The notes under the pieces are model-generated. The model ran no database searches, was not told the DNA's origin, and was given only the letters and a program-made list of their open reading frames with translations. A stretch of DNA of 64,000 nt from Hyperoplus lanceolatus (Eukaryota > Chordata > Actinopteri > Uranoscopiformes > Ammodytidae): assembly GCA_026929865.2 (NCBI GenBank), contig CM049413.1, positions 11,292,001 to 11,356,000 of the forward strand, given 5' to 3'. Both the position numbers and the translations under genes were made by a program. This document shows positions 59,012 to 64,000 of the stretch, in pieces; position 1 is the stretch's first letter, and the number at the start of each line of letters is the position of its first letter.

Positions 59012-60233
59012 AGATACTGTTGAATGTGTGCATAAAGGTATATGTGTGGGTGTACACATGCTGGCTTTGTGGAGGGACAGTGTCTGTGTTTGTGTGTATG
59101 GGAACTGGGGAAGTGTCATTCAAATAGCGCGCTGTGAGTGCTGCGGGGCTGCGATAAGCGTAAAGATCTGATTTCACTTCTCAGTTTGCCTACCACTTTG
59201 GCTAATTTTCATAATTAATTAAAAAGCGGGTAAACATTACATCATGCGGCTGATAAGGTTCCCTGTTGTTCTTCTTGCTTCCCATTAACTGAATTATCAG
59301 TGCGCGATGCATTCTCTCCCCTCTGTACATCATTATTGAACTTCAGTGGAGGGATAGTATGGGCTTAATGTTCGGCACCACATTGAAGTCACAGTGTGGC
59401 CTCTGTCAACCTGCCAATCAATGTGATGAAACTGAAGTTGGCACTAAGAACTTAAAGAAAATGACTGTTAGGTGGTAAATATATGCCCACCACCCACATG
59501 CAGATAGCTCACTTTGATTTTCCATTAGCAGCTTGATGTTCCTTAACATAAACTTACAAAATAGTGAGAAATATTTCACAAATCATTTTGTGTTAATATC
59601 GGCCCTTCACATCTTTTCATTAATGAGCAGGAGGTGGAGGCTTCCATTTACTGCCAGCCTACAGATGGAGAGGGAAAGAAAGAGGAGGAGGAGAGATTGT
59701 TTTTATGTTGCCTTTTTTATTTTATTTAATCAACCTTTTTTATCGTATCCAAGTTACTCCCACAACAATCTAGGATCTAATTTTCAAGCCAAGACACAAG
59801 CTTAACATTGAGCTGCTTCAGAACAGTAAAATGAATAGCATAAACAATTCAGGTACAATCTAAGCAAAAAGAAGCAGGAGAGCAGGAAAGACATGTGGAA
59901 GAGGGATGTGAGAGAGGTTTCAAAATGATGTGCTCGCAGCTGCCTGCTGTGAACAAGCCTTCTCAGCATCCAGGTCCTCATTGGTTAGGATGACTTAGAG
60001 TGGCGCCACGGGCCCTTCACTCCACTTCAACCCAATGCTCCATCTGCGTCTTCTCCCTATTAATCTTTCAATCATATTCACTCACTCTTCTTCCCCTTCC
60101 TCCTTCTTCTCTCTCTCTCTCTTTATTTGGATGTTCTCTTCAACTTCCTCTTCTGAGCCTTTTCTCCTCGCTCTCCATTCCCCCTCCCTCGTCAGGCAAG
60201 CATCCTCTTCACATCTTCCCCTTTTCTCTATCC
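59008..60233. other. Gene-free sequence
   Basis: Unique DNA; CT-rich from about 60080. Nothing recognised. Confidence 0.5.
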
Positions 60234-60250
60234 ATCTATCTATCTATCTA
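60234..60250 (+). repeat. Short (ATCT)n array at a transposon insertion site
   Basis: About four ATCT units ending in the TA target (60249-60250) of the adjoining MITE. Confidence 0.85.
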
Positions 60251-60435
60251 CAGCCGCAGAAAAAATTAAGCGACCAGTCTGGATTTTTTTTCAATCTTCA
60301 TCTCTACATTACCTTATGGAAATGCTCTTAATGACAATATTGTTATTGTGAATTTGGTAGAAATTTTGTCAGTAGTTTATTTTGTAGTGTTTACACTGAA
60401 CATTTGGAGTGGTCTCTTAATTTTTTCCACGGCTG
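60251..60435. mobile_element. Tc1-family MITE
   Basis: A 185-bp element. The left end CAGCCGCAGAAAAAATTAAG and right end (reverse complement) CAGCCGTGGAAAAAATTAAG are inverted repeats, both followed by GMGACCA. TA flanks both ends. The ends match the CAGCCGTGGAAAAAATTAAG type of fish Tc1 element from family knowledge. No transposase is present. Confidence 0.8.
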
Positions 60436-60437
60436 TA

Positions 60438-61627
60438 GTATATGTGTGCCATCCATAACACCGGATACTAATCTATATTGCCCCACTGCTTGTCATGCTT
60501 GTGTACAGGTCCACATTAACGTATCCCACACTTCTCACTCTCTCTATCCCTATCCCCCTCCCCCCCACCCACCCAACACCATGTTCTAGCTGTCAGCATC
60601 ACCCGAACCGTGGCAGTTATAGTGTTTGCTTTGGGCTTTGGGCGAAAAACAAGCAGGTCTCCTGTTGTCCGTCCATCTCCTCGCTGCCCTGCGTGTGGAG
60701 TGTCGCTGTCAGGATTAAGGCCTGGTAATGAAGAGCGGAGGGAGAGCCACAGACCCAGAGGTTGCGTTAGAACAGTACCCCAATGGATTAACGCAGCACA
60801 TAAGTGTTTGGTTGCGCCAACGTTCGTGATTTGACAAACTTGTTCCCAGGGAATTGCTCTCGGCGGGTTGCTTGCAAAGGCAGCAATGAGCAACATTGAG
60901 CCACAGCAGGACTGGCACATCAAGAAAAACAGATCAATGCCATTACAGAGAACAACATCTCAAATGTGTACATGGTGATATGGTGTCTTATTTCAACACT
61001 AAAGCAATTCAGTGGGGTTTATTCTAATTGTGTACAGGCCATATGCTCACAACTTTCATCCATTAGTTGGGTAGTACGGGGAAAAAAAAAAAGATTAGGG
61101 AAATTAAATTTGCCAATTCCCGTAAAATGACCTTCACACATACCCTAGAGGCGACTGGAAAGATGGCATGGAGCACCAACAGTCTCCAGAGCCCCTGAAA
61201 TCAGGTGTAACCCTGATAAATAAGGAGCCACGCAGCAAAGAATAACCCTCCTCTTTAATTGCACATTTTCCCACAGTAATTGACAGAATAATTAAGACTC
61301 TGAGGGGAGTCACGGAAACCATCTGTGCAGGTAAAAAAGGAAAAAAGAGGAGGTCCAAGAGGGGCAAGAGAGAAGAGGAGAAAAATATAAACAGAGAGAC
61401 AGAAAGAGACAGAGGGCATGACTACGGAGGGAACGAAATAAAGAACAACAGTGCAAATATGGAGCAAAAGGGACACAGAGGGAAAAGAGGAGTGGAAGAG
61501 ATGAACTCATTAGTTGCAGTGATGTCCGCAGTGGAGGAACCGTTCAGCCAAATTCAACTTATACTAACAAACAGAGTTGCCCAAGATACAGAGAGCTGAG
61601 TAAAGTTTCCCTGTAGGTGCACTGTTG

Positions 61628-61629
<2 letters not shown>
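60438..61629. other. Gene-free sequence
   Basis: Unique DNA; purine-rich at about 61330-61500. Nothing recognised. Confidence 0.5.
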
Positions 61630-61718
<89 letters not shown>

Positions 61719-61721
61719 TGT
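61630..61721 (+). repeat. (GT)n microsatellite
   Basis: About 40 GT units to 61710, then one TA variant and a further GT run. Confidence 0.97.
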
Positions 61722-63598
61722 ATTCTTCACATCTGTCATGAGTTTGTGAATGTACAGCATGAATGTGTGTATGCTCATGTGTTTGTGCTGCCTCTGTACA
61801 TGTGTACATGTATGTGTTTGCTGGAGTACAGTTAATCATGAGCGGCACTGTGATCACTCAATTTAGAGGACAAACATAGGGACACGGCAGACTGCAGTAG
61901 AGCACAAACAGAGATACAAAGAAAGTAAAGGAAGAAAAAAAGACTCCGCCATTATTCTTCTGATGCCTCATCTACGGTGCAAACATTTATTCTTTGTTTA
62001 AAGTGGATGCACAGAGGCCATCTGGGTGCTGGCACCCTACAGCTAGCAGTGAAAAATGCACACACAAAAAAACATTATTTGTGCATGTTAGTATTACAAA
62101 TTGTTGGCAGTGGCAGCTCATTGTGTCACAGTGAAGGCATGTCTAACATGAAGACTGGCTGACAAAAAAGATGAAACAGATTTGCCTTAGAGACTCTCCA
62201 CTGCTACGATGTTTGTTTTCTGTTTTGTTTTTCCTCCTAGGCTCACCCCCGTGCTTCTGTGGCTCCATTCATACCGTCAGCGTCTGAGATTGACAAGCTA
62301 TCCGCTAATGAGAGCGGATTTTAATTTGTGGTGCACAACAGAGCACAATGCAACGAGAGCTTTGTGTGTGAACAGGTAAACTAAGTTCGCTCCCTTAACC
62401 AATGAATAATGCCTCAGCTGTTTTTAAGGTAAGTAACCATAGCAACTTTTGCTACAGACAAAAGATTGTGACCATAGCAGCTATTGTATTTTTACCTCAC
62501 TTGAGCAGCCAAACAACCAGAGGTGTGTGTTAGTTCCTCAAGTTATGTGACAAACTGCCACTGTTAAAAAATAAATGCTTTTGGTCCAATGAATTCTACA
62601 TTTTCAAGTGCAGAATCGAAAAACCGACCAGCATCTGCAACTTTGAGATGTCTAGTACAATCTGATGTCAACCGAGGAACCTGCACTCCAATTTGACAGC
62701 GACTACCTGAACATTTCGGGTGCGATGGAGTTGTCACTCTTTTCCTAAAGTCCGAACTCTATGGGAACTGGATTTAACACAACCTGACTGGTCTCCTGAA
62801 ATTTCCTGAAAGGAACATGATGATGTGTTTAAAAGAACGTGTGAGCTTGGCACAGAAAAAGCAGGTTAAAAGACAGGAAACGGACAGCAGTTTGACACTG
62901 AAACAGGGAAGGGAAGGGTGAAGAAGTTTGACTGGCAGATGGGTGGGAACCAAGATCTCATTCACAGTGAGTTTTCCATATCTACTTTTTTGTAGTTTTC
63001 TAAGCCCTAACACATTTGAGTTTGCTGCTTTTTCTTGCCTTAACCTAACATTATAAGTGCTTTTCGTGGGGGACACTGATATAAAAAAAAGGCTCATCCA
63101 ATTTGTGCCACGTTGACATAATCCAAATCATGCTATTGTGACATAATCCAATATTTGAAGGAAGGAATGTAATCTCAGCATTATCCGGGTCCATCGTACA
63201 TAATCTGCAATTGAGTTTTTATGAGGCATTATTGCACTATATCCTCTCTCTCTCCCTCTCTCTCTGCCTCAAGGTTTCCGTCAAGGAGGGGAGATATTAA
63301 CCCATAATAAAAGGCAGGAAGATGGAATCAACAGGGGAGGAAACAAATTATAAGGGGATGGGTGGGGGGTAAGAGAGGCCTCCGCTCCCACAACATCAAG
63401 GAAGTCCCAGGAGGAAGAGGAGAGGAAGGGAGCCAGGTCCACGCAGGCCTTCGGGGAGGGCCCGAATACATTACTGTCATCGATGGCACTGTTCCCCAGA
63501 CTCACAGGGCTAAAAAGGTAGTCTTGAGTGCGAGGCGAACGCAGAACACAACCAATTCCATGGAACTACAAAGTGTTGTAGCTGTGAATGATGTAGGG
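61722..63598. other. Gene-free sequence
   Basis: Unique DNA. It holds a canonical X-box at 62433-62446 and an imperfect duplication of TTGTGACATAATCCAA near 63109-63153. No exon was recognised. Confidence 0.5.
62433..62446 (+). promoter_or_regulatory. Canonical RFX X-box motif
   Basis: GTAACCATAGCAAC fits GTNRCC-N2-RGYAAC at every position. No promoter is recognised beside it. Confidence 0.3.
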
Positions 63599-64000
63599 CA
63601 GGGGTGTCAAACTCATTTTCACAAAGGGCCACTCTATGATATGATAATCACACTAAGGGCCAGACTGACATACCTTCTTTTTAATCGAAAAATAAAAAGA
63701 ACATATCTAAGTAAGTATATAAACTGCGTACATTGGCTAGTTTTCGCTTCAACATTTTCGGGGGACAAATTATAGGTGGAGGGTATGGGGGTGCTCCCCC
63801 CAAAATTTTTGAATGTCAAACACTTAATTTCCTGCATTCTGGTGGATTTTTATCCACCAATCTGTGCCTTTTCGGCATCAATTTATGGTGGAAATGTCTT
63901 AATTTTTGTAAAGGAAAAGACAACATTCAGGTTCCTGGTGAAACAATTATAAAGGACTGTAATTCAGTAAGGCTCTCAGGCATTCTGGATTGAACCACAA
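63599..64000 (+). mobile_element. Left end of a hAT-like element (runs off the window)
   Basis: CAGGGGTGTCAAACTCATTT at 63599 is the terminal inverted repeat shared by many vertebrate hAT-type non-autonomous elements, followed by the usual GGGCCA words (63647-63662). The body continues without a transposase frame to the window end, so the right end and the 8-bp target duplication cannot be checked. Confidence 0.6.

Overview
This is nuclear DNA of a ray-finned fish. The evidence is the very high density of long (CA)n/(GT)n, GATA/GACA, GA and GAAA arrays, Tc1-family DNA transposons with direct-repeat-bearing inverted ends, tRNA-derived SINEs with a fish-type GCGCTTT tail, a solo LTR and small palindromic DNA elements. 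There is no compact gene organisation. Nearly every long open frame is a microsatellite read-through (Thr-His, Val-Cys, or Ser-Ile-Tyr-Leu type) or chance.

I can support one host gene. On the minus strand, 35516-35625 encodes a signal peptide followed by RHAVYWNSSN, the start of the ephrin receptor-binding domain, and ends in a strong GTAAGT donor. This is exon 1 of an ephrin-A gene, most like efna3. No exon 2 is recognisable further along the transcript (lower coordinates), so positions 1-35515 are best read as part of a very long first intron. The presumed 5' UTR and a GC-box promoter lie at about 35626-36260. The 5' UTR area contains seven tandem ATGs.

Intron side (1-35.5 kb): four long, mutually complementary CA/GT arrays crowd 2.9-5.4 kb. 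AT-rich and unique sequence follows, with further arrays at 7.0, 13.4, 18.6, 20.9 and 25.0 kb (the last a compound GACA/GATA array). There is a fairly complete minus-strand SINE at 17.6-18.0 kb with degenerate SINE pieces at 14.2 and 22.6 kb, and a 0.93-kb TTAA-bounded inverted-repeat element at 33.3-34.2 kb. Several POU-octamer motifs occur, two forming a perfect inverted repeat at 19.94-19.99 kb.

Upstream side (36.3-64 kb): no gene is recognised. It holds a rearranged Tc1 element (41226-42866) made of two head-to-head 3' halves inserted in a GATA array, a 433-bp solo LTR with a 5-bp target duplication (46450-46882), a nested pair of palindromic elements (46961-47565), a long GA array, a 185-bp Tc1 MITE at the edge of a TATC array (60251-60435), and the left end of a hAT-like element running off the window at 63599.

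Nothing here forms a multi-gene system. The points worth following up are the ephrin promoter and exon with its tandem ATGs, the foldback Tc1 element, and two Tc1-family insertions in tetranucleotide arrays. Similarity statements rest on reading the sequence and on family knowledge; no database search was run.
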